Source of the DNA: Chloroflexota bacterium
Lineage (GTDB): Bacteria; Chloroflexota; Anaerolineae; UBA4142
Assembly (NCBI GenBank): GCA_016199405.1
Contig: JACQGS010000014.1
Span: forward strand, 1-15,727
Direction: 5' to 3'
Length of the DNA stretch: 15,727 bases
Position numbers and translations under genes: made by a program. Below, piece after piece: positions 1-7,268 of the stretch. Each line of letters starts with the position of its first letter. Within the stretch, counting starts at the first letter, position 1. Under the pieces are notes generated by a model. It was not told the DNA's origin. It ran no database searches and saw nothing but the letters and a program-made list of their open reading frames with translations.

Positions 1-599
1 AGCATATGCACGCCAAAGAATCGCGAGAGCGTCAACGCGCTCACATCTCTGCCCCCGCGCAATAGTTCGCGAATCCAACCGCCGATCACCGGCACGGAGC
101 CGGCAATTTCGGTGCCGACGGTCGTCGCCCAATACGCGCGTTGATCCCACGGCAACAAGTAACCGGTGAATCCGAAACCCAGCGTGACGAACAGCAAGCC
201 CATACCCACCATCCACGTCATTTCGCGCGGCGCTTTGTACGCGCTCTGCACAACAATGCGCAAGAGATGGAGCACGCAAAAAATAATCATCAAGTTCGCG
301 CTCCACGAATGCACGCTGCGAATGAGCCAACCAAAACTGGCTTGGTTCATGATGTACAGGATGCTGGCGTACGCGGTCTCCGGCGTGGGCTGGTAGTACA
401 GCGAAAGCAGAATCCCGGTGGTCGCCTGCACGATAAAGAAAAAGAGCGTGATGCCGCCGAGATAGTACGTGTGCGCGGAACGTGGAATCGCCACGTGCAG
501 CGCAAAACGGATGATCTCGCGCAAACCTACGCGTTCGTCGATCCAGTCGATCAGGCGGTTAAGCCATTGCATTGCGTTGAAGGAGCGCACTCCTTGCAT
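1..599 (-). CDS. Cytochrome b of a bc-type quinol:acceptor oxidoreductase, N-terminal part (3' end outside window)
   Basis: Membrane diheme subunit of a complex III-type enzyme that oxidises quinol. The visible 199 residues carry the family hallmarks: an amphipathic N-terminus, a first membrane segment (about 44-68), the heme ligands His97 and His111 spaced 14 apart, a GYLLPWDQRAYWATTV segment (about 146-161), the quinol-site-like SVPVIGG stretch, and a third heme ligand His198 in RFFGVHML just before the window edge. The fourth His and the rest of the protein lie beyond position 1. I chose the ATG at 599 because GGAGG sits six bases upstream; an internal in-frame ATG at 572 has a worse-placed AAGGAG. 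The start ATG directly follows a TAA, and the gene is preceded by a long structured leader (601-865). No Rieske gene is visible upstream, so any partner subunits must be downstream, outside the window. Confidence 0.93.
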   Translation of the reverse strand, partial: MQGVRSFNAMQWLNRLIDWIDERVGLREIIRFALHVAIPRSAHTYYLGGITLFFFIVQATTGILLSLYYQPTPETAYASILYIMNQASFGWLIRSVHSWSANLMIIFCVLHLLRIVVQSAYKAPREMTWMVGMGLLFVTLGFGFTGYLLPWDQRAYWATTVGTEIAGSVPVIGGWIRELLRGGRDVSALTLSRFFGVHM

Positions 600-635
600 T
601 TAGCGCCTCCGTAACAGTTTGGCGGAGAACTCCGG

Positions 636-723
636 AGAAACCCGTTTTCTGTACTTGCTCGATTCTTGCCGCCGATTGGCAAGACACCTGCACTTGCCGC
701 AGGTGCAAGTGAAACGGGTTTCT
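636..723. repeat. Nested palindromic (REP/MITE-like) element
   Basis: The ends are inverted repeats (AGAAACCCGTTTTC at 636-649 and GAAACGGGTTTCT at 711-723, one-base length difference). Inside are CACCTGC/GCAGGTG (685-691 with 699-705), the mutually exclusive CACTTGC/GCAAGTG (691-697 with 705-711) and TTGCC/GGCAA (666-670 with 678-682). It would form a branched RNA structure in the cytochrome b leader. Copy number elsewhere is unknown. Confidence 0.5.
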
Positions 724-760
724 GACTCGCCCTCTCCGACAGACGGCTAGAATCCCAGAA

Positions 761-800
761 ATAAAAAAATGCCTGCGCGTGAGGAAACACGCGAGGCATT
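761..800 (-). terminator. Intrinsic terminator or attenuator in the cytochrome b leader
   Basis: Read on the minus strand, a 13-bp stem (788-800 with 768-781, one bulged base, 6-nt loop) is followed by seven consecutive T residues (769-763). The plus strand has no T-run after the stem, so it works only leftwards. No leftward gene lies upstream that would need a terminator: the nearest genes to the right run rightwards. A premature stop in the cytochrome b leader is therefore the simplest reading. Confidence 0.65.
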
Positions 801-1017
801 CTAAACCTCGATGACACCGACGCCTGCATCAGCGCCGGACGAATTTGATCTTTACTCATAGTATATTGCCGTTGGAAGAAAAGGAAGTGACGAATGGGTC
901 AGGTTGAAGATACGAAGGTATCAAGAGGAAAGAAGGAGACCGGTGACAAGTGACACAACGCGGATAAGGTCAAATGCCCTGAACAACCTGCCAAACGCCT
1001 CTTTGGGAGAATGACGC

Positions 1018-1048
1018 TTGACACTTGGAGTTGGCTCCGCATTAACTA
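1018..1048 (+). promoter_or_regulatory. Candidate sigma-70-type promoter of the sensor operon
   Basis: A perfect TTGACA (1018-1023) is followed after 18 bases by TTAACT (1042-1047), a weak -10 match. The AAGGAGG ribosome site of the lipoprotein gene starts at 1057, so the leader would be very short. The stretch from 866 to 1017 holds no recognisable gene, only a small GATAC/GTATC hairpin around 918-931. Confidence 0.4.
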
Positions 1049-1069
1049 CAATCAAGCAAGGAGGAAGCA

Positions 1070-2032
1070 TTGCCCGAATCGGAGAAAAACGCGATGCGGC
1101 GTTTACACATTTCCCTCGCGCCGCGATTTGGCGTGATTTTTGTTTTTCTCGTTCTGACCGCGTGCGGCGCTTCGCCGCGCAAATTCGTTCCTCTTTCTGC
1201 AACCACCGACGCGCCTGCCGCGCCGACCGCCGCGTTTCTCAACCCTATCCCTCTACGCGTCGCGGTCGCGGCGGTGATTTCTCCGCGTTCCACGCTCGAA
1301 TCGTACGATGCGCTCCTTGACTATCTTTCGCGCCAACTCGAACGCCCCGTGCAATTAGTTCAACGCCAGACCTACGCCGAAGTGAACGAACTCGTGCGGA
1401 CAGGTCAGGTAGATATCGCGTTCGTGTGTGGGGGCGCGTACGTCGAAGGTCAGCGCGATTTCGGATTGGAATTACTGGTCGCGCCACAGATCAACGGCGC
1501 GACGATCTACTACTCTTATCTGATCGTGCCCAATGACAGTTCCGCCCGCGCGCTCAACGACTTGCGCGGCAAGGTCTTTGCGTTCTCCGACCCGCTCTCC
1601 AACTCGGGGCGGCTCGCGCCGGCGTTTCAAATTCGCCAGTTCGACGCGACGCCGGAAACTTTTTTTGCGCGCACGATCTTTACGTACAGCCACGACAATT
1701 CGATTCGGGCGGTGGCAGCCAAACTGGTGGACGGCGCAGCGGTGGACAGCTTGGTGTACGATGCGCTCGTCGCGTCGAATGAAGAATTGGCGAGCAAGAC
1801 GCGCATCATCGAAAAATCTCCGCCCTTTGGCATTCCGCCCGTTGTCGTGCCCCCCGCGTTGAACGCGGAATTGAAGACGCAACTGCGGAACGCGCTTTTG
1901 AAAATGGACTCGGACGCCGAAGGACGCGCCGCGCTCGCGCGTTTGCGGATTGACCGCTTTGTGCTCATCAATGACCACGCCTACGATTCCATTCGCGAGA
2001 TGGCGCGCGTCGTAAGAGGGTGGAGCAAGTGA
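1070..2032 (+). CDS. PhnD/AioX/TtrS-like periplasmic binding lipoprotein (oxyanion sensor component)
   Basis: Likely an extracytoplasmic ligand-binding lipoprotein that feeds the sensor kinase encoded next. Translation from TTG 1070 is supported by AAGGAGG five bases upstream; the ATG nine codons later has no such site. Residues 20-31 are a hydrophobic signal segment ending in a lipobox (LTAC, lipid Cys32). Residues 62-320 match the phosphate/phosphonate-type type 2 periplasmic-binding fold, with the hallmark FSDPLSNSG (172-180), where this family's SxSG motif contacts the anion. The mature domain has one other Cys, Cys120 in AFVCGGAYV. No ABC permease or ATPase is nearby; instead the stop overlaps the kinase start (GTGA), which points to sensing rather than uptake, as for AioX with arsenite or the binding domain of TtrS with tetrathionate. 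The ligand cannot be assigned from sequence. Confidence 0.85.
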   Translation: MPESEKNAMRRLHISLAPRFGVIFVFLVLTACGASPRKFVPLSATTDAPAAPTAAFLNPIPLRVAVAAVISPRSTLESYDALLDYLSRQLERPVQLVQRQTYAEVNELVRTGQVDIAFVCGGAYVEGQRDFGLELLVAPQINGATIYYSYLIVPNDSSARALNDLRGKVFAFSDPLSNSGRLAPAFQIRQFDATPETFFARTIFTYSHDNSIRAVAAKLVDGAAVDSLVYDALVASNEELASKTRIIEKSPPFGIPPVVVPPALNAELKTQLRNALLKMDSDAEGRAALARLRIDRFVLINDHAYDSIREMARVVRGWSK

Positions 2033-3978
2033 GCGCGTGGTTGCGCGACAAAAGACGTTGGGTGCGCGACCTGACCTTGAGTGTGAGCGTCCGCATCAAG
2101 ATTCTGGGCATCGCGCTGGGACTGACCTTACTTTTTGGGTTCGCCGTCATTCTCTATGTGCGCACCTCGCTCGACAATTCACTCACGCGCGAACTCGAAG
2201 ACAAGGGCGCCTCCATCACGAGCGACCTCGCGGCGCGTTCCGCGGATTTGATTCTGACCAACAATTTGTTCGCCCTGCACGAACTCGTGCGCGCCACGCT
2301 GGAGAACAACCTCGACGTGCAGTACGCGTTCATCCTCGATCCCAATGGCAACGGCATCGTGCATTCATTTTCATCGGGCTTGTCGCCTGCGCTGATTGCC
2401 GCGAATACCGCCGCGCCGAACGAACGGTCACACCTCGAAGTCTTTGAGACCGAAGTCGGTACGATTCGCGATTTCGCTGTTCCTATTTTCGGCGGCAAAG
2501 CCGGTATTGCGCGCATCGGAATGTCGGAACGCCGCTTGCACGAAAACATTTCCGCCACGACTCAGCAACTGCTTCTCATCACGTTGTTCGTTTCGCTGAT
2601 CGGCGTTGCCGCCGCGCTTTGGTTGACCCGCGCGATGACACGCCCGATTTTCGATTTGGTCGGCGCCACGCGCGCGGTCGCGGGCGGCGATTTATCGCGC
2701 CGCGTGACACCGTGGGCGGGCGATGAAATCGGTCAATTGACCCACGCGTTCAACGCGATGACGGCTGACCTTGACCGCGCGTATCGCGAAATGGTGCAAC
2801 GCAACCGCGAACTTGCCGCGCTGAACGCGGTGGCGAGCGCGGTCAATACGCCCGCACCGCTGAGCGAAACTCTCGAACGTTCTCTGCGCGCGCTCCTGGA
2901 TTCGCTGAACTTGCCGGCGGGCTGGGTCTTTTTGCTCGACCGCGATAGTGAGCGCGTGCACCTCACAACCTGGCTCGGCTTGCCGCGCGAAATCGGCGAG
3001 CGTGAAGCGGAAACGGCATTACACGGCTGTCCCTGCACGAGTGCGTTGCGCGACAAACGCGGCGTCGTTATCGCACCGTTGCTCGAACGCTGTCCGTTGC
3101 GCGACGCGCGACTTGGCAATGCGCGCCCCGTCGCCGCGCACGCGACCGTGCCGATTCTCGCGCACGATCGCGCGCTGGGGGTGTTAGGTGTCGCAAGCGC
3201 GGACGCGCAGGCGTTCAGCGTAGACGAAATGAAACTGCTCGAAGCGGTCGGGCAGGAACTGGGCGTTGCGGTTGAGAATGCGAGTTTGTGGAATGACTTG
3301 AGCGAAAAAGAGCGCGTGCGCGGGCAACTGCTCGACAAGATCATCAGCGTGCAGGAAGAAGAGCGCCAACGCGTCGCGCGCGAACTGCATGACGAGATGG
3401 GGCAATCGCTGACCTCGCTCCTCGTCGGATTGAAGATGGTCGAAGAATCGTCGTCGCTCGATCAAGCGCAGACGCGCGCGCAGGAATTGAAATTGGTCGC
3501 GGGCAACGTCCTGGACGACGTGCGCGCGCTCGCGCGTGAACTGCGCCCCAGCGTGCTCGATGATATGGGCTTGGTCACTGCGCTCGAACGCTACACGCGC
3601 GAGTATGCGCATCGTTTCAATCTCGCGGTGGATTTTCAGGTGGTCGGCTTGGACGGCGTGCGTTTGCCTGCGCAGTACGAAATCGCGTTGTATCGCATCG
3701 TGCAGGAAGCGTTGACGAACATCGCCAAGTACGCGAGCGCGAAAAATGTTAGCGTGCTGTTGGAACATCGCCGTGATTCGGTGGTCGCCATTATCGAAGA
3801 CGACGGGCGCGGTTTTGAGGTGGAACGATTCTTGCGCGAGCGTCGCGACGGGCAGCATCTAGGATTGCTCGGGATGAAAGAGCGCGCGGAATTGCTCGGC
3901 GGTAAGTGGATAATTGAATCAAAGATCGGCGAAGGCACGACCGTGTTCGCGCAGTTGCCAGTAAGCAGTATTCCGTAA
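2029..3978 (+). CDS. NarX-like membrane sensor histidine kinase (HAMP, GAF, HisKA_3)
   Basis: Sensor kinase partner of the adjacent lipoprotein and regulator. Numbering from GTG 2029, which overlaps the upstream stop and has AGAGGG eight bases before it (GTG 2020 is the alternative start). Order: membrane segment about 26-45; periplasmic sensor domain about 46-180; second membrane segment about 185-205; HAMP about 207-259; GAF about 265-420 with a Cys cluster (Cys334, Cys336, Cys355); HisKA_3 dimerisation domain with phospho-acceptor His454 in VARELHDEMGQ; HATPase_c with N-box IVQEALTN, G1 box EDDGRGFE and LGLLGMKERAELLGG. This architecture belongs to the NarX/NreB class that pairs with NarL-type regulators, as found here. 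The C-terminal residues VSSIP and the stop codon are encoded by the start of a heptamer array (3960-4030). Confidence 0.9.
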   Translation: MSAWLRDKRRWVRDLTLSVSVRIKILGIALGLTLLFGFAVILYVRTSLDNSLTRELEDKGASITSDLAARSADLILTNNLFALHELVRATLENNLDVQYAFILDPNGNGIVHSFSSGLSPALIAANTAAPNERSHLEVFETEVGTIRDFAVPIFGGKAGIARIGMSERRLHENISATTQQLLLITLFVSLIGVAAALWLTRAMTRPIFDLVGATRAVAGGDLSRRVTPWAGDEIGQLTHAFNAMTADLDRAYREMVQRNRELAALNAVASAVNTPAPLSETLERSLRALLDSLNLPAGWVFLLDRDSERVHLTTWLGLPREIGEREAETALHGCPCTSALRDKRGVVIAPLLERCPLRDARLGNARPVAAHATVPILAHDRALGVLGVASADAQAFSVDEMKLLEAVGQELGVAVENASLWNDLSEKERVRGQLLDKIISVQEEERQRVARELHDEMGQSLTSLLVGLKMVEESSSLDQAQTRAQELKLVAGNVLDDVRALARELRPSVLDDMGLVTALERYTREYAHRFNLAVDFQVVGLDGVRLPAQYEIALYRIVQEALTNIAKYASAKNVSVLLEHRRDSVVAIIEDDGRGFEVERFLRERRDGQHLGLLGMKERAELLGGKWIIESKIGEGTTVFAQLPVSSIP

Positions 3979-4030
3979 GCCAGTATTCAGAATTCAGCAT
4001 TCATCTCACTGAATACCGAATACTGAACAC
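3960..4030. repeat. Inverted heptamer array between kinase and regulator genes
   Basis: Units of mostly 7 nt: AGTAAGC, AGTATTC, CGTAAGC, (C)AGTATTC, AGAATTC, AGCATTC, then after ATCTCAC the inverted type TGAATAC, CGAATAC, TGAACAC. One 8-nt unit marks a slip. Forward and inverted halves can pair as an imperfect hairpin. The array overlaps the last codons and stop of the kinase. Confidence 0.7.
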
Positions 4031-4045
4031 TTGATTTCCAGACCT

Positions 4046-4702
4046 ATGACTAGAATTCGAATTCTCCTGGCCGATGACCACGCCATTCTACGCGCAGGGT
4101 TGAAGGCGTTGCTGAACGCGCAAGCCGATATACAAGTCGTCGGCGAAGCGGCGACGGGCGACGAAGCGGTGCGTGTAGCGCAAAGCGCGCAGCCCGACCT
4201 TGTGCTCATGGACATTTCGATGGGCGATGCGGGCGGCGTCGCGGCAACGCGCGAGGTGCTGCGCGTCTGTCCCACGACGCGCGTGCTGATGCTGACGATG
4301 CACGACGACGCGGCTTACGTTCAGCAGGCGCTCGACGCGGGCGCTGCGGGATATGTTTTGAAACGCACGGCGGAGTCGGAATTGCTCGCGGCAATTCGCG
4401 CGGTGCAACGCGGCGAGGTATTTCTGTATCCGTCGGTGGCGCGCGTGCTGATTGACGACTACCTCAAGATGAAGAAAGGCGGTGAGTCCGTCGCGCCGGA
4501 AATCAAAGATACACTCACCGCGCGCGAGCGCGAGGTGTTGACGCTCATCGCGCAGGGCTACAGCAATCACGAAATCGCGGAGCAACTAACGGTCAGCGTC
4601 AAAACGGTCGAGACGCACAAGGCGCGCATTCAAGAAAAGTTGGGCTTGCGCACACGCGCGGAGTTGGTCCGGTACGCGATGCAGAGGAGATTGTTGAAAT
4701 AG
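4046..4702 (+). CDS. NarL/FixJ-family response regulator
   Basis: Cytoplasmic transcription factor, cognate to the kinase just upstream. Residues 1-120 form a receiver with acidic pair Asp10-Asp11, phosphorylation site Asp56 in LVLMDISM, Thr in LMLTMHD and Lys in YVLKR. Residues about 150-215 form a LuxR-type helix-turn-helix (LTAREREVLTLIAQGYSNHEIA, then VSVKTVETHKARIQEKL). I use ATG 4046, since the receiver begins there as in homologues; a TTG at 4031 is in frame, and neither has a clear ribosome site. The likely target is the molybdoenzyme operon starting 150 bp downstream, whose upstream region carries repeated TCAGGGAA boxes. Confidence 0.92.
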   Translation: MTRIRILLADDHAILRAGLKALLNAQADIQVVGEAATGDEAVRVAQSAQPDLVLMDISMGDAGGVAATREVLRVCPTTRVLMLTMHDDAAYVQQALDAGAAGYVLKRTAESELLAAIRAVQRGEVFLYPSVARVLIDDYLKMKKGGESVAPEIKDTLTAREREVLTLIAQGYSNHEIAEQLTVSVKTVETHKARIQEKLGLRTRAELVRYAMQRRLLK

Positions 4703-4852
4703 TTTGTCAGGGAATTCCCCTACACGCGGGCATAGGAAAAATCAGGGAACTCACTGCTAGATTTCGCCAGCCGTTCAAACGATAATGACAGGCGGACAGA
4801 GTCTTTTGTCTATCTGTTTTCGTTTTCCGATGGACCGTCTCTTGGAGGAACA
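4703..4852 (+). promoter_or_regulatory. Upstream regulatory region of the molybdoenzyme operon with repeated TCAGGGAA boxes
   Basis: TCAGGGAA occurs at 4707-4714 and 4742-4749, 35 nt apart; the first is part of an imperfect palindrome AGGGAATTCCCCT (4709-4721). These are plausible binding sites for the adjacent NarL-type regulator. ATGACA (4783-4788) could be a -35 element with a weak -10 (TCTATC) about 18 nt later. No gene is seen here. TTGGAGG precedes the next start. Confidence 0.35.
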
Positions 4853-5491
4853 ATGGCAAAGAAACGCTACGCGATGGTAATAGACCTCAAGCGGTGTGTG
4901 GACTGCGACGCCTGCACGATCGCGTGCAAGCAGGAAAATCACACGCCGCCAGGGGTCGCCTATACGCGCGTCTTACGCAAAGAAGTCGGCGAATATCCCA
5001 ACGTGCGCCGGCAATTTCTGCCGATTCTATGCAACCACTGTGAGCATCCGCCCTGTGTGCCCGTCTGTCCCGTCGGCGCGACGTGGAAACGCGAGCAAGA
5101 CGGGATTGTCGTGGTGGATTACGAAAAATGCATCGGTTGTCGCTATTGCATGACCGCGTGTCCGTACGGCGCGCGCTTTTTCGATTTCGGCGAGAACTAC
5201 AGCGAGCCGCTCAACGTATTCGAAGCGCAAGCGTCGAACGAGTACGGCAAGCAGTGGAATCGCGCGAACGGCAATTCGCCGATTGGCAATGTGCGCAAAT
5301 GCACGTTCTGCGTTCATCGTCTCGACAAAGGACTGGAACCCGCGTGCGTGCAGACGTGCATGCCCAAGGCGCGTCTCTTTGGCGACCTCAACGATCCGGA
5401 CAGCGAAGTATCGCGCCTACTCGCGGAACGGCGTTCGTTCGTGTTGAAGGAAGAGTTGGGGACGGGGCCGAACGTGTACTACATCACGTAA
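4853..5491 (+). CDS. Four-cluster [4Fe-4S] electron-transfer subunit of a molybdoenzyme (PsrB/PhsB/NrfC/DmsB type)
   Basis: Electron-wire subunit that links the membrane quinol site to the molybdopterin subunit. All sixteen Cys of the four-cluster fold are present: 15, 18, 21, 25; 60, 63, 68, 72; 93, 96, 99, 103; and 150, 153, 165, 169. The length (212 residues) is normal for the family. It has no signal peptide, so it would be exported by riding with the Tat-borne catalytic subunit, as is usual in this family. ATG 4853 has TTGGAGG five bases upstream. It is the first gene of the operon and is followed closely by the NrfD subunit. Substrate specificity does not reside here, so the subunit does not tell which reductase or oxidase this is. 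Confidence 0.93.
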   Translation: MAKKRYAMVIDLKRCVDCDACTIACKQENHTPPGVAYTRVLRKEVGEYPNVRRQFLPILCNHCEHPPCVPVCPVGATWKREQDGIVVVDYEKCIGCRYCMTACPYGARFFDFGENYSEPLNVFEAQASNEYGKQWNRANGNSPIGNVRKCTFCVHRLDKGLEPACVQTCMPKARLFGDLNDPDSEVSRLLAERRSFVLKEELGTGPNVYYIT

Positions 5492-5500
5492 TACGCAAAA

Positions 5501-5590
5501 ATGCCAATTAAGCCAAAGATGCCGAATGTGCCAAAAAAATCATTTAGCAGATTTGGCAAGTTTGGCACGTTTGGCAGATTTGACTTGGAG
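5501..5590. repeat. Inverted nonamer array between ferredoxin and NrfD genes
   Basis: Nine-nt period kept in register for ten units: ATGCCAATT, AAGCCAAAG, ATGCCGAAT, GTGCCAAAA, then through AAATCATTT into the inverted type (TTTGGCA plus two variable bases, four copies). Because 9 is a multiple of 3, the array stays open in frame and mimics an N-terminal extension of the NrfD gene from ATG 5501. The last unit merges with the TTGGAGG ribosome site. Confidence 0.75.
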
Positions 5591-5596
5591 GTTGAC

Positions 5597-7189
5597 ATGA
5601 AACGTGGAATCACACTTGCCTATTGGGTCGTGCTCGGCGTAACGATTCTCATCGGCGCGCTCGCGCTGGTGGTGCGCGCGCTGGATGGATTGAAAGTAAC
5701 GAATCTGACGCAAATTGTTCCCTGGGGTTTGTGGGTCGCGCTGTACATTTATTTCATCGGCTTGAGCGCGGGGTCGTTCCTGCTTTCGACGTTGATTTAC
5801 GTCGGCGGCGTCAAACGCTTTGAGCCAGTCGGCAAGATCGCGATGTTTACCGCCTTTGTCGCGCTGATGGCAGGTCTCTTGTTCATTCTGCTCGACCTCG
5901 GACATATGGAGCGATTCTGGACCGTCTTTTTCAATCGCAATCCCAACTCGGTTTTGGAATGGGAAATCCATTTCTATCTTCTCTACATGGTCATCCTCGT
6001 CGCCGAGTTGTGGCTGTTGATGCGCCGCGATTTGGTGCGATGGTCGCAAGAGAAAAAGGGGTGGCTCGGCACGCTCTATCGCCTGATGGCACTGAACAGC
6101 CGCGACATTTCCGAGAAAGCGTTGCAAGACGACATGCGTCTCGTCAAACTGCTCGGACTGATCGGCATTCCCGTGGCGATTGGTGTGCACGGCGGCACGG
6201 GCGCGATTTTCGCGGTCGTCAAAGCGCGTCCGTACTGGTACACCGGGTTGTTCCCGCTGATCTTCATCACTTCCGCGCTCGCGTCCGGCGGCGCGTTGCT
6301 TACGTTCATCGTCGCGTTCTTTTCGCAATTGGAAGAGAAAGCGCGCGGCGAATTGGTCGGCGGGCTGGGCAAATTAGTCGCGGCGCTGCTCGGCGTGGAC
6401 TTGCTGTTCATCGCGAGCGAATTTCTCATCGGCATCTACGGTGCGATTCCCGACCATCTCGCGACGTATAACACGATTATGTTTGGACCGTTCTGGTGGG
6501 TCTTTTGGATCCTGCAACTTGGGATTGGCGCGGCGTTGCCGTTGATTCTGCTGACGCATAAACGCACGAACAGCAACATCACATGGATCGGTCTCGCGGG
6601 GGCGATGATTGTCGTCGGCATCGTCGGCGTGCGGCTCAACATTGTCATTCCACCGCTGACGCGTCCGCTCGTGGAAGGTTTCGATACCGCGTACATTCCG
6701 TTCACCGCCGCGGCGAGTCTGTCCGCATTACCGGCAACGCTCGACCAAATCCTTTCGTACATCACCTGGGCAGGCGGTCTCATCTTGCTCGTTGCACTGG
6801 GCGCGCTAATTTTGTTCGCCGCGCAAAAATTGGGCGCGAGTATCGGTCAGCCCGCGTTTTATGCGGCGGGCATTGTCGCGGTCGTCGTCATCGTCTTTCT
6901 CGCGATACGCGTCGTCGGCGCGCCGGGCGTCTCGCTCGCGGTGAATGGTGGAACCGCGTGGAGCGGCTACGCGGATATGTTCGCGCAGACCGATAGCGCG
7001 CGGCAAAACGGTTTGTATTTCCCCACGTTGATCGAATGGCTGACGAGCGCGGGCGTCATTGCGTTCTGTGTCGCGCTCTTTAGCATCGGCAAAGCGTTGC
7101 TGCCGCTCGAAACGAAAGAGTTGAGCGCCGAAGAAATGGAACGCGCGCGCAAAAGTCCGTGGCTGGCAAGGACAGAAGTAAACAAGTAG
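5597..7189 (+). CDS. NrfD/PsrC-family quinol-interacting membrane subunit, enlarged
   Basis: Integral membrane subunit that exchanges electrons between (mena)quinol and the ferredoxin subunit. About ten hydrophobic helices cover most of 530 residues. Family marks include PWGLWVALYIYFIGLSAGS (42-60), LDLGHMERFW (99-108), and the helix with HGGTGAIFAVVKARPYWY (198-215). Typical PsrC/NrfD proteins are about 300-420 residues, so this one has extra C-terminal helices (about 410-510) including a loop around VNGGTAWSGYADMF. I chose ATG 5597 with TTGGAGG five bases upstream; the longer frame from 5501 is made of the nonamer array. The coding end (TEVNK and the TAG stop) is already part of the next repeat array. 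Confidence 0.9.
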   Translation: MKRGITLAYWVVLGVTILIGALALVVRALDGLKVTNLTQIVPWGLWVALYIYFIGLSAGSFLLSTLIYVGGVKRFEPVGKIAMFTAFVALMAGLLFILLDLGHMERFWTVFFNRNPNSVLEWEIHFYLLYMVILVAELWLLMRRDLVRWSQEKKGWLGTLYRLMALNSRDISEKALQDDMRLVKLLGLIGIPVAIGVHGGTGAIFAVVKARPYWYTGLFPLIFITSALASGGALLTFIVAFFSQLEEKARGELVGGLGKLVAALLGVDLLFIASEFLIGIYGAIPDHLATYNTIMFGPFWWVFWILQLGIGAALPLILLTHKRTNSNITWIGLAGAMIVVGIVGVRLNIVIPPLTRPLVEGFDTAYIPFTAAASLSALPATLDQILSYITWAGGLILLVALGALILFAAQKLGASIGQPAFYAAGIVAVVVIVFLAIRVVGAPGVSLAVNGGTAWSGYADMFAQTDSARQNGLYFPTLIEWLTSAGVIAFCVALFSIGKALLPLETKELSAEEMERARKSPWLARTEVNK

Positions 7190-7249
7190 ACACGTATACA
7201 GGGAAACTTTCCAACTTGTTTACCTGTATACCGGTTTCCCAGTTTACCT
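7178..7249. repeat. Inverted octamer array between NrfD and catalytic subunit genes
   Basis: Nine 8-nt units in register: GTAAACAA, GTAGACAC, GTATACAG, GGAAACTT, then TCCAACTT, GTTTACCT, GTATACCG, GTTTCCCA, GTTTACCT. Read in the shifted register, the second half holds TTGTTTAC and CTGTATAC, exact reverse complements of the first and third units. The TAG stop of the upstream gene lies inside the second unit. The AAGGAG of the next gene follows 8 bases later. Confidence 0.75.
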
Positions 7250-7268
7250 ACGACACAAGGAGACTTGA

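Larger units (their letters stand above)
601..865 (-). promoter_or_regulatory. Long structured leader of the cytochrome b gene with a possible -10 box
   Basis: About 260 nt with no convincing gene. On the minus strand TATACT (865-860) could be a -10 box, although no good -35 lies 16-18 nt upstream. After it come a 7-bp hairpin (817-838, one G-U pair, 8-nt loop), an intrinsic terminator (761-800), a nested palindromic element (636-723) and the GGAGG of cytochrome b. An open frame from ATG 859 runs through the terminator, but its sequence looks like read-through of repeats, so I do not call a gene. A CGAGG/CCTCG pairing (806-810 with 792-796) would compete with the terminator stem and could act as an antiterminator. 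Confidence 0.4.

Noticed and set aside
551..859. Open frame of 102 codons on the minus strand in the cytochrome b leader
   Set aside because: It runs through a terminator hairpin and a nested palindrome, has no ribosome site, overlaps cytochrome b in another frame and resembles no protein family.
3184..3858. Open frame of 224 codons antisense to the histidine kinase
   Set aside because: The kinase on the plus strand has complete domains and motifs; the antisense product shows none.
5540..6328. Open frame of 262 codons antisense to the NrfD gene
   Set aside because: Charged low-complexity product (many Arg/Glu/Gln), typical of the reverse of a membrane protein gene.
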